A DNA stretch of 22,500 bases from Penaeus vannamei (GCF_042767895.1 NC_091553.1:46076444-46098943), one strand, 5' to 3'. Numbered from the stretch's first letter, positions 1-8,573 are shown. A program made the numbers and translations. The notes: generated by a model not told the origin, from the letters alone.

Positions 1-236
1 CATGCGAGATATGCCGTTGTTTGAAGTTGCACTGCAAGTCTACCCGCGAAAAACTTCTGAGGCATCGCGCATATGCAATATTTTTTTGCAATTAGAGACG
101 CCGCGCGCTTTTGATCTACATAATTCGCGCGCTGAAATTGCACGCCACGTGGAGGATCTCGCCCTTCTTTGGCGCGGCGAAATTCGAGGGAGATTTTTCG
201 AAAGGGAGAGGATGACTAAGAGGTGTTCGTAAGCTG
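1..236. other. Unique CpG-containing island, candidate regulatory DNA
   Basis: Non-repetitive sequence with many CpG and two GCGCGC palindromes (about 102-107 and 126-131). It carries an E-box CACGTG at 146-151 and an E2F-like double site at 168-182. An open frame of 76 codons spans 2-232 but has no recognisable domain and uses no clear Kozak context, so I do not call it a gene. It could be an exon or promoter cut by the window edge; the sequence alone does not decide. Confidence 0.4.
168..182 (+). promoter_or_regulatory. E2F-like paired site
   Basis: TTTGGCGCGGCGAAA contains TTTGGCGC, which fits the E2F consensus TTTSGCGC, followed by GGCGAAA, a near match on the opposite strand. The E-box CACGTG at 146-151 lies 17 bp upstream. 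The match to consensus is seen directly; function is inference. Confidence 0.25.
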
Positions 237-254
237 TTTATTTTGAGTGTGTTG

Positions 255-316
255 TTTTTTCTTTCTTTCTGTTTTCGTTTTTTCTTTCTTTCTCTTTCTT
301 TTTCGTTTTTTTTTCA
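255..316 (+). repeat. T-rich (TTTC)n imperfect microsatellite
   Basis: Runs of TTTC interspersed with longer T runs and single G bases. 317-455 after it is T/G-rich unique sequence with a polypyrimidine-CAG at about 427-435 that resembles a splice acceptor, but no exon is evident beside it. Confidence 0.75.
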
Positions 317-455
317 CTCTTGGTTTCGGGGTAAGAAAGTGTTGTCTTTTTGGATGTCGTTGGTGTTGGGTTTTCTCGTGTCTCTCGAGGAGTATTTTTG
401 TTGATTTTGTTGTTGATGTTTGTTGTCTTTTTTCAGGTTTAGATTTCTTTGCTGT

Positions 456-905
<450 letters not shown>

Positions 906-907
906 AC

Positions 908-1072
908 AAGCTGACGCTGCGGAGAACCGCGGCGAAAGTTCTGGAAAATTCTGCCGTTTCCAGCTGCGTCGAGATGGCGATCAGCTGGCGACCTCCGCGC
1001 CGCAACCCCCGGAGGTATCGTGTTTCGCGTGCGGTGTCGACAGCCTTTTGCACGGTGGCCTTTTCTTCGTTC
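908..1072. other. GC-rich unique island between GA and CT tracts
   Basis: About 165 bp of complex sequence with many CpG, separating a purine block from a pyrimidine block. It contains the 7-bp inverted repeat ACCTCCG (991-997) and CGGAGGT (1010-1016). An open frame runs through it from the GA tract but encodes nothing I recognise. It could be the original unique core around which the two tracts expanded. Confidence 0.5.
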
Positions 1073-1077
1073 TCTTG

Positions 1078-1530
1078 TTCTTATCTCTTTTCTTTCTCTT
1101 CTCTCTCTTCTCTGTCTCCTTTCTCTTTTCTGTCTCCTCTCTCTCCTCTCTGATCTTTCCTGTCTCTCTTCTCTCCCCTCTTTCTCCTCTCTCTCTTCTC
1201 TCTCTCCTCTCTCTCCTGTCTCTCATCTCTCTTCTCTCCTCTTGGTCCCACAGAGCATCTCATCTCTTTTCATCCCTCTTCGTCTTTTTGTTTACTTATT
1301 TCTTCTCTCCTCTCCCTTTTTCTTTTCGTCGCTTGTTTTTCACTTTTCTCTTCTTCTTTCTTCTTCTCAATCTTTACCTCTCCTTCTTTTATTCTTTTTT
1401 TTACATATATCTCTTCTTTTCTCTTCTCTTTTGTTCTTCTCTCTCTTTTCTCTTCTCTTTTTTTCTTCTCTCTCTTTTCTCTTCTCTCTCTGTTCTCTCT
1501 CCTTTCTCTTTGTCTTTCCTTTATTCCCAC
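1078..1530 (+). repeat. CT-rich polypyrimidine block
   Basis: About 450 bp of CTCT, TCTTC and TTTC units with few purines, interrupted near 1247-1260 by a short unique stretch. Leu/Ser/Phe open frames on plus and Arg/Glu/Lys frames on minus are repeat translations. Confidence 0.9.
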
Positions 1531-1642
1531 CTACCCATACCCACCCCCTTCTTTTCCCAACGTCTGCTTCCCCAACCTCTCTCCTCCCGTTGGAACGTGT
1601 GGGCGGCGGGCGGACAAAAGAGGGAGGGTGGGGTGTCTTGCA

Positions 1643-1670
1643 GGGGGGGGGGAGGTGGGGGGGGGAGGGG
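1643..1670 (+). other. G-quadruplex-prone G-run cluster
   Basis: Runs of 10, 2, 9 and 4 G separated by single A or T bases. The flanks, 1620-1640 and 1700-1752, are also G-rich. 1531-1619 is mixed C/T-rich sequence with no gene. The motif easily satisfies the four-G-run rule because the long runs can be split. Confidence 0.6.
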
Positions 1671-1772
1671 AGGCAATTCAGAAGGGCCCGGCGGGTGTGT
1701 GGGTTTAGGGGAGGGGGAGGATGGGGAGGAAAGTGGGGGGAGGGGGAGGGAGTGGAAGTTGAGGTGTATGTG

Positions 1773-1791
1773 TGTTTGTTTGTTTGTTTGT
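1773..1791 (+). repeat. (GTTT)n microsatellite
   Basis: About four to five units of GTTT that lead into imperfect TG-rich sequence up to about 1880. Confidence 0.8.
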
Positions 1792-1880
1792 TATGTGTGT
1801 TGAGATGCTCCTCGTGTAACTATATTGTGTGTTGATGTGTGTTCTGTGTGCGTTCGTTCCTGTATGTGCGTATTTATGTA

Positions 1881-2260
1881 TACATGCTGAAGGCAAAGGG
1901 TCGTGTAAGAGTAATCCTGGAAACCACGTTACGTCCTTGTCACTGATTTCTTCTCGTTTTCGCTTCCTGTTTTGTTTAGTTTTTTGTATTTTTTATTTAT
2001 TATTATTTTGTTTGTATTATATTTTTATTATTTTTTATTATTCTTTATATATTTTTGTATTATTTTTTTCCATCGAGACGAGACAGTTTCAGATAGCCTG
2101 TCTCGGCAAGTGTGGATTGTAGATTTTTATTTTCTTCCTATTTTTGGAAAAGTTATCTACCCTGAGGACAGACTCGTAAAAAAAAGGAAGAAAAGTTTTA
2201 AAAGTCGAATTGGTTGCCGTGGATCGTAAAGGTGGACAAACATCTGTCGGGATCGTAACT
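1881..2260. other. AT-rich unique sequence, no gene seen
   Basis: Unique sequence with a T/A-rich low-complexity stretch at about 1965-2070. It includes the hairpin at 2079-2105. I see no open frame with a recognisable product; short frames on either strand are rich in F/L/Y or K/R from the AT content. Confidence 0.5.
2079..2105. other. 8-bp perfect inverted repeat (hairpin)
   Basis: CGAGACAG at 2079-2086 and CTGTCTCG at 2098-2105 are exact reverse complements with an 11-nt loop. The left arm overlaps a short direct repeat of GAGAC. Confidence 0.6.
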
Positions 2261-2700
2261 TTTCCCTCTTCCTTCTTCCTTTTACTCTTTCCTCTTGCGT
2301 CTACTCTTCGTCTCACCTTTCGTTTTCTTATTTGGTGGAAGTTCTGCTTCTCTTTTTTTTTCTTTTCTTGGTTTGTTTTACTCTTTATTGTTATTTTCTT
2401 TGTCATATTTTTCTTTCTTTTTTTTGCTTCTTCTTCGTCTCCTTCTCCTTCTTTTTCTTCCTTTTCTTATTTTTTTCTTCTTCTTTCTTCCGCTTCTTAT
2501 TTTCCTCTCCTTCTTCTTCTTCTTTATATATCATCTTCTTCTTTCTTCCTCTTTTTCCTCTTTCTTCCTCTTCTTCTTCTTCCCCTTCTTCCTTCTCTTC
2601 TTCTTCTTCCTTATATCTGAGCCTTCTTCTACCTTTTCCTTCGCCTTTTTCATCGCCATTATTCCTTCTTCATCGCCATTATTCCTTCTTCTCTTTTCCT
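2261..2700 (+). repeat. Imperfect TTC/CTT pyrimidine block
   Basis: T/C-rich sequence with many TTC, TTTTC and CCTTC units, grading into the pure TCC array downstream. It contains an exact 20-bp tandem duplication at 2651-2690. Confidence 0.85.
2651..2690 (+). repeat. Exact 20-bp tandem duplication
   Basis: CATCGCCATTATTCCTTCTT occurs at 2651-2670 and again, without change, at 2671-2690. The unit contains purines and a CG, so it is more complex than the surrounding TTC repeat. Confidence 0.95.
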
Positions 2701-2905
2701 TCTTCTCCTCCTCCCCTCCTCCTCCTCCCTCCTCCTCCCTCCTCCTCCTCCTCCTCCTCCTCCTCCTCCTCCTCCTCCTCCTCCTCCTCCTCCCCCTCCT
2801 CCCCTCCTCCTCTCCTCCTCTTCCTCCTCCTCCTCCTTCCTCCTCCTCCTCCTCTTCCTCCTCTTCCTCCTCCTCCTCCTCCTCCTCCTCCTCCTCCTCC
2901 TCCTC
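2701..2905 (+). repeat. (TCC)n trinucleotide array
   Basis: About 200 bp of (TCC/CCT)n with occasional extra C or a T-for-C change. It reads as Ser, Pro or Leu runs on plus and Glu or Arg runs on minus. It ends abruptly at a CG before AT-rich sequence. Confidence 0.95.
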
Positions 2906-3001
2906 GTCCTTCATTTTTATAGGATCATTATCTCGTATCTCTAAACTTCTTGTAAGAAACGTGTAATTGAACGATAAGTTTAGAAGGCCTTCACTTAAAT
3001 G

Positions 3002-3326
3002 ACTTTTGAAATGTTCTATTATTTATTTAGATTTCGGAAATAAGATTTTTTTCTTTTTTTTTAGAGTTTGGAAGTTTTGTTTATTAAGATTTTGTGACAT
3101 ATGATTTATTTAGATATTGGAAGCTTTATTTATTAAGATTTTTGAAATATGATTTATTTAGATTTTGGAAATAGGATTTCTTTAGAATTTTAAGTATTAT
3201 TTGTTTAGATTTTGAGAGTATTATTTAGATTTGCGAACTATTTATTTTGATTTTGGAAGTATTCTTTGTTTTAATTTTGGAAATGTTTATTTTGATTTTG
3301 GAAATATTCTTTATTTTCATTTCGGA
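3002..3326 (+). repeat. Degenerate AT-rich minisatellite, ~24-bp unit
   Basis: About fourteen imperfect units share the frame TTTATTTAGATTTTGGAA followed by ATATGA or a variant. Clear units begin near 3021, 3080, 3105 and 3153 and continue to the poly(T). Lengths range from about 17 to 34 bp through insertion and deletion in the T runs. Later units change TTTAGA to TTTTGA, so the array has diverged along its length. No coding potential. Confidence 0.8.
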
Positions 3327-3328
3327 TT

Positions 3329-3350
<22 letters not shown>
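3327..3350 (+). repeat. Poly(T) tract of 24
   Basis: Uninterrupted T run at the end of the AT-rich minisatellite, followed by a short (GT)n at 3351-3361. A poly(T) could mark the 3' tail of a minus-strand retroposed sequence, but no retroposon body or target duplication is seen. Confidence 0.9.
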
Positions 3351-3360
<10 letters not shown>

Positions 3361-3600
3361 TTGGTTTTATTTGATTTCCGTCTCGATTGTCGGATGAACC
3401 ACCATCGGATCTGGTCAAGCGAATGTAAAATGTTAGGTATGGGCGGACATGTTTTGGTTCTTCGGAAAAGACTATCGTGAGAAGGGAATTCCGCGTGCAT
3501 TGTTTCTGGCGCCGATGTGCGTTACGATTGTGTTTGTGCACCATATTTTTTTTTTTTACGTTCACACCCGGCTTCACGTGTTCAAGTATTCTCGCCCTTC
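3361..3600. other. Unique island, no recognised gene
   Basis: About 240 bp of complex sequence with an E-box CACGTG at 3575-3580, a T13-14 run near 3547 and a C11 run at 3600-3610. Minus-strand open frames of about 86-91 codons cover it, but their ends run into the poly(T) and give Lys runs. I recognise no family. Confidence 0.45.
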
Positions 3601-3647
3601 CCCCCCCCCCTTTTTCCTGTGAAGCGTGTGTGTTTGTATTTGTGTGT

Positions 3648-3663
3648 GGATGGATGGATGGAT

Positions 3664-3741
<78 letters not shown>

Positions 3742-3840
3742 ATGTATGTGTGTGTGTGTGTGTGTGTATATGTATGTATGTATGTGTATATGTATGTATG
3801 TGTGATATATGTATTGTATTATTCTCTCATGTATGTATGT
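3648..3840 (+). repeat. Compound (GGAT)n-(TG)n-(TATG)n microsatellite
   Basis: GGAT units at about 3648-3665 pass into roughly 68 bp of (GT)n (about 3665-3733) and then TGTATG/TATATG variants. The long alternating purine-pyrimidine TG stretch can form Z-DNA. Open frames give Val/Cys repeats only. Confidence 0.95.
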
Positions 3841-3865
3841 TGTATATGGATCTCTGTATATTATT

Positions 3866-3958
3866 CCCCCTCCTCCCTCTTCTAATGCCCCACCCCTCCT
3901 CCTCTTCTCATGCCCCCCCCTCCCCTCTTCTCATGCCCACCCCCTCCCCCCTACTCCC
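3866..3958 (+). repeat. C-rich degenerate tandem repeat, ~24-bp unit
   Basis: Three to four imperfect units contain TCTTCTCATGCCC followed by C-rich spacer; ATGCCC recurs at about 3884, 3910 and 3934. Confidence 0.7.
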
Positions 3959-3960
3959 TT

Positions 3961-4340
3961 TCCATTGACATTTGTTTATTGGTGATTTTTTTCCTTCCCT
4001 CTTTTCTTCTTGTGTTCTCTCCGACAATGATCCGGTTGCCAGGCCTAAATGCCTTTCATTCCGTTGCAAGCTCGGTCTTCGGTTCTCGGTCCTCGGTCCG
4101 TTCTCTGTTCTCTCTCTTTGACCCGGAAATTCGGTTGTGATAGGGTGTCTGTCGGTGTTTGTTTGTTTGCTTGTTTGTTTTGGCTGTGGAATGTGGTTGT
4201 TTGGTTGGTTGGAATGGGTTCGGAATCAGCTGATCTTGTGTGGGTATTTTTTGTTTTGTGTTTTGTTTCTTTTGTTTTGTTTATGCTTCTCTTATCTTTC
4301 TTATTCTTTTTCGCCTTTAACGTTGTTGGGCTTGCTTTCT
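3961..4340. other. Mixed unique and GTTT-rich sequence, no gene
   Basis: Contains CAGGCCTA (4040-4047), a short degenerate TCGGTYC tandem at about 4071-4100, (GTTT)n at 4156-4181 and TTTTG-rich sequence at 4240-4285. A frame open from 4049 continues into the pyrimidine block and has no recognisable domain. Confidence 0.5.
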
Positions 4341-5098
4341 TTTTCTCTAGCTCTTCTCTCACTCTCTCCCTCCCTCTACCCTCTCTCTGGTCTTACTTTT
4401 TTCTATCCTTCACCTTCTACCTCCTCTCTTTCTACAGCAGCTTTTATTTCTCGCGTATTCCTGAACTTTATCCTTGTTTTCAGCCCCTTTTCCCTCGCCC
4501 TCCTCTTCCTTTCCTTTCATTCGTCCTCCTTTCTCCCTTTTCTTCCCTCCCCCTTTCTCCCTGTTCCTTTCTCCTTTTACCCCCCTCTCCCCTTGTCTTT
4601 CTCCCCTTTCCCACCTATAACTCTTTTTACTCCTATCTCCTCTATTCCACCTATAACTCCTTTTACATTTTCATTTCTCCTCTCTTCCTCACGTGTAACT
4701 CCACTTCTATCTACCTCCTCCACTCCCGCTACCTGTCCCCCTCTTATCTAACTCCCCCATTCCCCTCCCATCCCTCCTTTACCATCTATCCCCCCCCCGC
4801 TTCCCTCCCTTTCGTCCTTTTCATCTATCCCCAGCCCCCCTTCCATTCCTCTTGGCCCTCTTCCTCTATCCCCCTCCCATTCCTCTTTCTCCATCTTGCC
4901 CCTCCCCATTCCTCTTTTCCCCTTCCCTCATTCCTCTCCCCCCATTCCTCTTCCCCTTCCTCATTCCTCTTTCTCCCCCTTCCCTCATTCTTTTTCTCCC
5001 TCCCCCATTCTCTTTCTCCCCTTCCCTCATTCCTCTTCCCCCTTCCCCCTTCCTCTTTCTCCCCTTCCTCCTTCCTTACCCCTCCCCCTCCCCCTCTC
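4341..5098 (+). repeat. Long polypyrimidine block with ~25-bp minisatellite
   Basis: About 750 bp dominated by C and T. An inner duplication of CCACCTATAACTC near 4610 and 4649 is visible. From about 4860 to 5075 the block becomes a degenerate minisatellite with words such as CCCTCATTCCTCTT repeating every 20-30 bp. The long Pro/Leu/Ser/Phe open frame here is a consequence of having almost no purines, hence few stops. Confidence 0.9.
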
Positions 5099-5099
5099 C

Positions 5100-5240
5100 C
5101 TTACACTTGCTTTGGCCGCCCCAGAACGCGGCGAGTTTCCATTGTCAGCGCCATCTACCGTGAGCATTTAATTACGAACACAATGAAGTAATTGGCCCAT
5201 TGATAATTGTTCTTTTGTTTGTATTCTGTTCGGGTAGACT
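5100..5240. promoter_or_regulatory. Unique island with CTCF-, Sox- and homeodomain-like words
   Basis: A complex 140-bp island between two pyrimidine repeats. It carries GCGCCATCTACCG at 5148-5160 (reverse AGATGGCGC, CTCF-like core), CCATTGT at 5139-5145 and ACAATG at 5180-5185 (Sox-like, opposite orientations), and TAATTA at 5169-5174, TAATTG at 5189-5194 and ATAATTG at 5203-5209 (homeodomain-like). The words are seen directly; enhancer or insulator function is inference. It could instead be ordinary intronic DNA. Confidence 0.25.
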
Positions 5241-5347
5241 GTGGTAGTTTGGCCTCGTTCTTTTTTTCCCTTCACTTTTTTCCCTGTCTTTCTTTTTCGT
5301 TGAAAGATCTGTTCCTCGGTTGGATTTGTGTAGATGCATTCCTTCAG

Positions 5348-5523
5348 TCTTCTTCTTCCTCTTCTTTTCTTCTTCTTTTTTCTTCTCCTTCTTTTTCTTC
5401 TTCTTCTTCTTCTTCTTCTTCTTCTTCTTCTTCTTCTTCTTCTCCTTCTTCTTCTTCTTCTTCTTCTTCTTCTTCTTCTTCTTCTTCTTCTTCTTCTTCT
5501 TCTTCTTCTTCTTCTTCTTCTTT
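5348..5523 (+). repeat. (CTT)n trinucleotide array
   Basis: About 175 bp of (TTC/CTT)n. The 3' stretch, about 5446-5522, is essentially pure for some 26 units after a TCC interruption. Reads as Phe, Ser or Leu runs on plus and Lys or Glu runs on minus. Confidence 0.97.
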
Positions 5524-6228
5524 CTCTCCCTTTTCTTTGCTGTCTGCTGTTTGGGTGTTCTTTTATCTGTCTTGAAGTAAAGAAACTTTTTTTTTTTTGT
5601 TATAGGGAGAAAGAGAGTAAGGGAGAGATTTGTTATGTACTGAAGAGAGTTCTTTTGATAATCTGTGTGAAAGTGTGTTAGTGTGCACACTTATTACATA
5701 CTGTAAGTCACACGCTAGGGCACTCGCTCATTCACTCGTTCATTCAGTTTACTCCTTCCCTTCAGTTGTTTATCCACTACTCATTTTTTTCGGTTCCCCA
5801 GGCAGTCATTCATTGTCACTTGGTAACTGTCCCTTACTCATACATTTTTAAGTTCTCTTACACAAACGCAGTCATTCTCTTGTTCTATCACCTACCTATT
5901 CCAGTTTAAGTTTATTGTATAGTTTAAGAATATATTATTTAAGAATATTATATAATTTGATTTTGAAGTTTGAGGAGAGAGGAAGGGGGAGGGGGTTGTC
6001 GTGTAGGCCTATGTTTTACAAAGAAAATGAAACTTGGGTGTTATTTTACTGTTGCGTAAGGCTCAAAAAATGTATGGTGATGGGTGGTATTGAAGATAAT
6101 GATAGGAAAGTAACGTAAGAGATACAGGTAAAGGGAATAGATATCAAGTGGAAATGGTACCAATTTTGCTATTGGCATTGTTACTATCATAATCGCGTGT
6201 ATTGTAGTTGCAGGAAATAACAAGTTTG
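5524..6228. other. AT-rich unique region, no gene seen
   Basis: About 700 bp without long repeats. It includes degenerate CATTCACTCGTT-type repetition at 5725-5750 and 5805-5815, an AT-rich stretch at 5915-5960, and TAGGCCTA at 6004-6011. Open frames of 60-73 codons occur on both strands but show no motif. It may be intron or intergenic sequence. Confidence 0.5.
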
Positions 6229-6229
6229 G

Positions 6230-6303
6230 CGAGAGAGGGAGCGGGAGAGGGAGAGGGAGGGAGAGGGAGAGGGAGAGGGAGGGAGAGGGAGAGAAAGAGG
6301 GAG

Positions 6304-6336
<33 letters not shown>

Positions 6337-6352
6337 GGAGAGAGAGAGAGGG
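6230..6352 (+). repeat. (GGGAGA)n / (GA)n microsatellite
   Basis: GGGAGA and GAGGGA hexamers for the first half, then GA dinucleotides with a few AAAG interruptions. Confidence 0.93.
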
Positions 6353-6380
6353 ACCTTTCTTAAAGCAACTTGAACTGAAG

Positions 6381-6407
6381 TATTTTGTGGAAATACGTCT
6401 TTGAAGA
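6381..6407 (+). repeat. 27-bp direct repeat, copy 1
   Basis: Begins TATTTTGTGGAAATACGTCT and ends TTGAAGA. An identical 27-mer lies at 6566-6592, 185 bp downstream. CTTTCTTA also precedes both copies (about 6355 and 6554), at different distances. Confidence 0.95.
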
Positions 6408-6565
6408 GTAATTATGCCAAAAGTTTTATTATTTTTGAAATGTTTTCTCCCTGTATATGATGCTTATTTTATTTTGAAAGAGGTATAAATTTAGTTAGAG
6501 AAAATAAAGTTAAAGATATAAAAAAAAGAAAGGAAACAATGAAACAACAACCACTTTCTTAATTT

Positions 6566-6592
6566 TATTTTGTGGAAATACGTCTTTGAAGA
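6566..6592 (+). repeat. 27-bp direct repeat, copy 2
   Basis: Exact copy of 6381-6407. The sequence between copies (6408-6565) is AT-rich and unrelated to the GA block upstream. Too long for a normal target-site duplication; a partly decayed local duplication is likelier. Confidence 0.95.
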
Positions 6593-6733
6593 AAATCACG
6601 CGAGAATTTTTTTTTTTTGAGGTCTTTGTCGGTTTTAATTCGTTTCGTGGAATCGTTTTGATGAATGGACAGGTAAATGTGGCTGGAAGGGACCGGGGAG
6701 TGTTTGCCCCCGGCGCCTTGATCGCATTATGGG
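6593..6733. other. Unique island before purine block
   Basis: Short complex stretch with a T12 run near 6608-6620 and a 6-bp inverted repeat CCGGGG (6693-6698) with CCCCGG (6708-6713). A plus-strand frame reads through from 6586 into the purine block; no recognised product. Confidence 0.45.
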
Positions 6734-6734
6734 G

Positions 6735-7315
6735 GGGGGAGAAGTGGAGGAAGAAGGTGGGGATGGAGAGGGGGAGGAGATGGAGGGAAGGGAAGGAGAA
6801 AGAGGGAAGGGAGGAGTAGAGGAAGGGAGAGGGAAGGAGAGGAAGGAAGAGGAGGGAGGGGAAGGTGAAGGAGAAGGAGAGGGGAAGAGGGAAGTTGAGG
6901 AAGGGAATGGGAAGGAGAGGAAGGGAAGGAAGAGGGAGAGGAAGAGGAAAGTGGAAGTAGAGGAAGAAGAGATGTGTAGGAAAGGAGAGAAGAAGAGAGG
7001 AAAGGAAATTTGAGGTAGAGGGGGAAAGGAAGAGGAAGGAAAGGGAAGGGGAAAGAAAGGGGGAGAGGGAAAGAAGGAAAGGAGAGAGGAAGATGGGAAG
7101 GAAAAAAGGGAGGAAAGGAGAGGAAGGAGAAAAGGGAAATGGAAGGAAGAAAAGAGGAAGAGAGTAAGGAAATGGAGAGGAAGAAGGGGAATGCAAACAG
7201 AGGAAGAAAGGAAGCGAAAGGAGAGTAGGAAGGGGAATGCAAACAGAGGAAGAGAGGAAGGGAAAGGAGAGAGTAGAGAGGGAAGGGGTCGCCGAGGGGA
7301 GAGAGTTGAGGGGAG
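6735..7315 (+). repeat. Purine-rich GGA/GAA block
   Basis: About 580 bp of imperfect GGA, GGAA and GAGG units with very few pyrimidines. Long minus-strand Ser/Pro/Leu/Phe frames are its translation. It contains a 46-bp tandem duplication near its 3' end. Confidence 0.92.
7186..7277 (+). repeat. 46-bp tandem duplication within the purine block
   Basis: GGGGAATGCAAACAGAGGAA begins both units, at 7186 and 7232. The rest of the units differ by a few A/G changes. The pyrimidine-containing marker AATGCAAAC makes the copies easy to recognise. Confidence 0.9.
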
Positions 7316-7600
7316 CTAAGGAAGTACCTATTGACACACTCCTCGGGGGGCGCGGATCATTCCCAATTGACCTTTTTTTTATAGGGAAGGGATATGCAGC
7401 GGGGTGGGGTGGGGGGATGGGGGAGGTCGGTCGGGCTGGCAGCTGACCCAGAAAGAGTGTGGGGGGAAGGGGGGGAGGGGGGGGATAGAGGCATTCGAGT
7501 AGGCCTTGGCGCGGCGTCTTTGGAATGAGGGGGGAGGGGGGGAGGGGAGAGGGAGAGGGGAGAAGGGGCGGTTCGATCCTTTTTTCCTAGAATTTAGGGG
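7316..7600. other. Mixed unique and G-rich sequence, no gene
   Basis: Unique stretches at 7316-7400, 7424-7455 and 7486-7530 alternate with G-runs. It contains the strong G-quadruplex motif at 7401-7423, TAGGCCTT at 7500-7507, and GGTTCGATCC followed by T6 at 7570-7585, which was examined as a possible RNA polymerase III B box and rejected. Confidence 0.5.
7401..7423 (+). other. Strong G-quadruplex motif
   Basis: Runs of 4, 4, 6 and 5 G separated by loops of T, T and AT. Loops this short favour a parallel quadruplex in vitro. It lies just upstream of further G-runs at 7461-7490. Confidence 0.8.
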
Positions 7601-7711
7601 TGTTGTTATTGTCGTTGTTATTGTTGTGGTGGTTGTTTTTGCTATTGTTTTTGTTATTATGATGATGATGATGATTATTGTTGTTGTTATTGCTGATGTT
7701 GTTATTGTTGT
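7600..7711 (+). repeat. (GTT/ATT)n with (GAT)n core
   Basis: Imperfect GTT and ATT trinucleotides surround five to six ATG/GAT units at about 7658-7674. Translation is Val/Ile/Met-rich, matching hydrophobic frames without biological meaning. Confidence 0.9.
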
Positions 7712-7782
7712 AGAGAGAAAATGTCTAGGGAATTATAGGAAGAAAGAGGAGACATGCTTGTAAACAAAAAGAGAAAGAAAAG

Positions 7783-7893
7783 GAGAGGAAAGGATACAAA
7801 GCAGAGAATAGGAAAAAAATATATAAAGGAAAGAAAGGGAGAGGAAAGGATACAGAGCAGAGAATAGGGAAAAAATATATAAAGGACCGAGGC
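7783..7893 (+). repeat. 56-bp tandem duplication
   Basis: GAGAGGAAAGGATACA starts unit 1 at 7783 and unit 2 at 7839. Similarity continues through AATATATAAAGGA, ending near 7884. Only a few single-base differences are seen between the copies, so the duplication looks recent. Confidence 0.93.
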
Positions 7894-7964
7894 ATCAAAG
7901 GCCGAAAGCGGGACAGTACGAAAAGGGAAGAGAGGAACAGAGAAACACACGGGAGAAAGAGGAA

Positions 7965-8190
7965 GAAAGAGATAGAGACAGACATATAGAGACAGGCAGG
8001 CAGAAACAAAGAGGTAGACAGACAAGTAGATACAGACAGGGAGACAAACAGACAGACAGGCAGACACAGATTCAGAGAGACACAGACCGGCAGACAAAGA
8101 TTCAGACAGACACAAATACAGATTCAGACAAACAGAGACAGACAGACAGACAGACAGACACACACAGATTCAGGCAGACACAGACAGAAT
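7965..8190 (+). repeat. (GACA)n / (CAGA)n array with GATTCAG markers
   Basis: About 225 bp of imperfect GACA units. The word GATTCAG recurs at 8069, 8099, 8121 and 8167, so the array has a loose higher-order structure of about 22-46 bp. Related GACA arrays occur at 14560-14860 and 19149-19275. Confidence 0.92.
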
Positions 8191-8345
8191 AAAAAGAAGG
8201 AAGCGATCGCCCGTTGTTCCAGACACGGCCTAACCTTGACACGGATTCCAGCCAGAGTGCCATCGGGGTCGGAGCGGGCGAGCCGAGCGCGGGAGTGTGC
8301 CATAGGGTGCCACGTCGGTCCCGGTTAATGGCACGCAGCCGGGAT
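8191..8345. other. GC-rich unique island with repeated GTGCCA
   Basis: Complex CpG-containing sequence. GTGCCAT occurs at 8257-8263 and 8297-8303, GTGCCA at 8307-8312, and the reverse ATGGCAC at 8328-8334. Frames are open on both strands but no product is recognised. It may be a regulatory island or part of an exon. Confidence 0.4.
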
Positions 8346-8560
8346 AGGAAGCGGGGGGGTGGGGGGAGTAGAGGCAGGGGGGCGGGTGGAAGGAGGATGG
8401 GAGGATGGGAAGGGAGTGGGGTTGGGATAGGGGAAAGGGGAGATAGGTAAAGGGAGAGGTTGGGAGGGGAGTGGGGAGAGGGTGGGAGGGGAGTAGGGAG
8501 AGGGTGGGAGGGAGTGGGGAGAGGGTGGAGAGGGAGTGGGGAGAGAGGGGGAGAAGGGGG
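8346..8560 (+). repeat. G-rich minisatellite, ~22-bp unit
   Basis: From about 8453 to 8545 four to five units of GGGAGGGGAGTGGGGAGAGG repeat with deletions; the upstream half is G-rich and less ordered. Multiple G-runs could form quadruplexes. Confidence 0.85.
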
Positions 8561-8573
8561 GAAAGTAGGTCAA

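Noticed and set aside
427..436. Polypyrimidine-CAG resembling a splice acceptor
   Set aside because: Such sequences are common in pyrimidine-rich DNA and no exon follows.
4049..5191. 380-codon Pro/Leu/Ser/Phe open frame
   Set aside because: Polypyrimidine DNA rarely contains stop codons; composition follows the repeat and no motif is seen.
7570..7585. GGTTCGATCC followed by T6, resembling a B box and RNA polymerase III terminator
   Set aside because: One base short of the B-box consensus, no T-stem and no A box upstream.
7965..8190. Regular direct repeats considered as a CRISPR-like array
   Set aside because: Spacing is irregular, there are no unique equal-length spacers, and the genome is eukaryotic.
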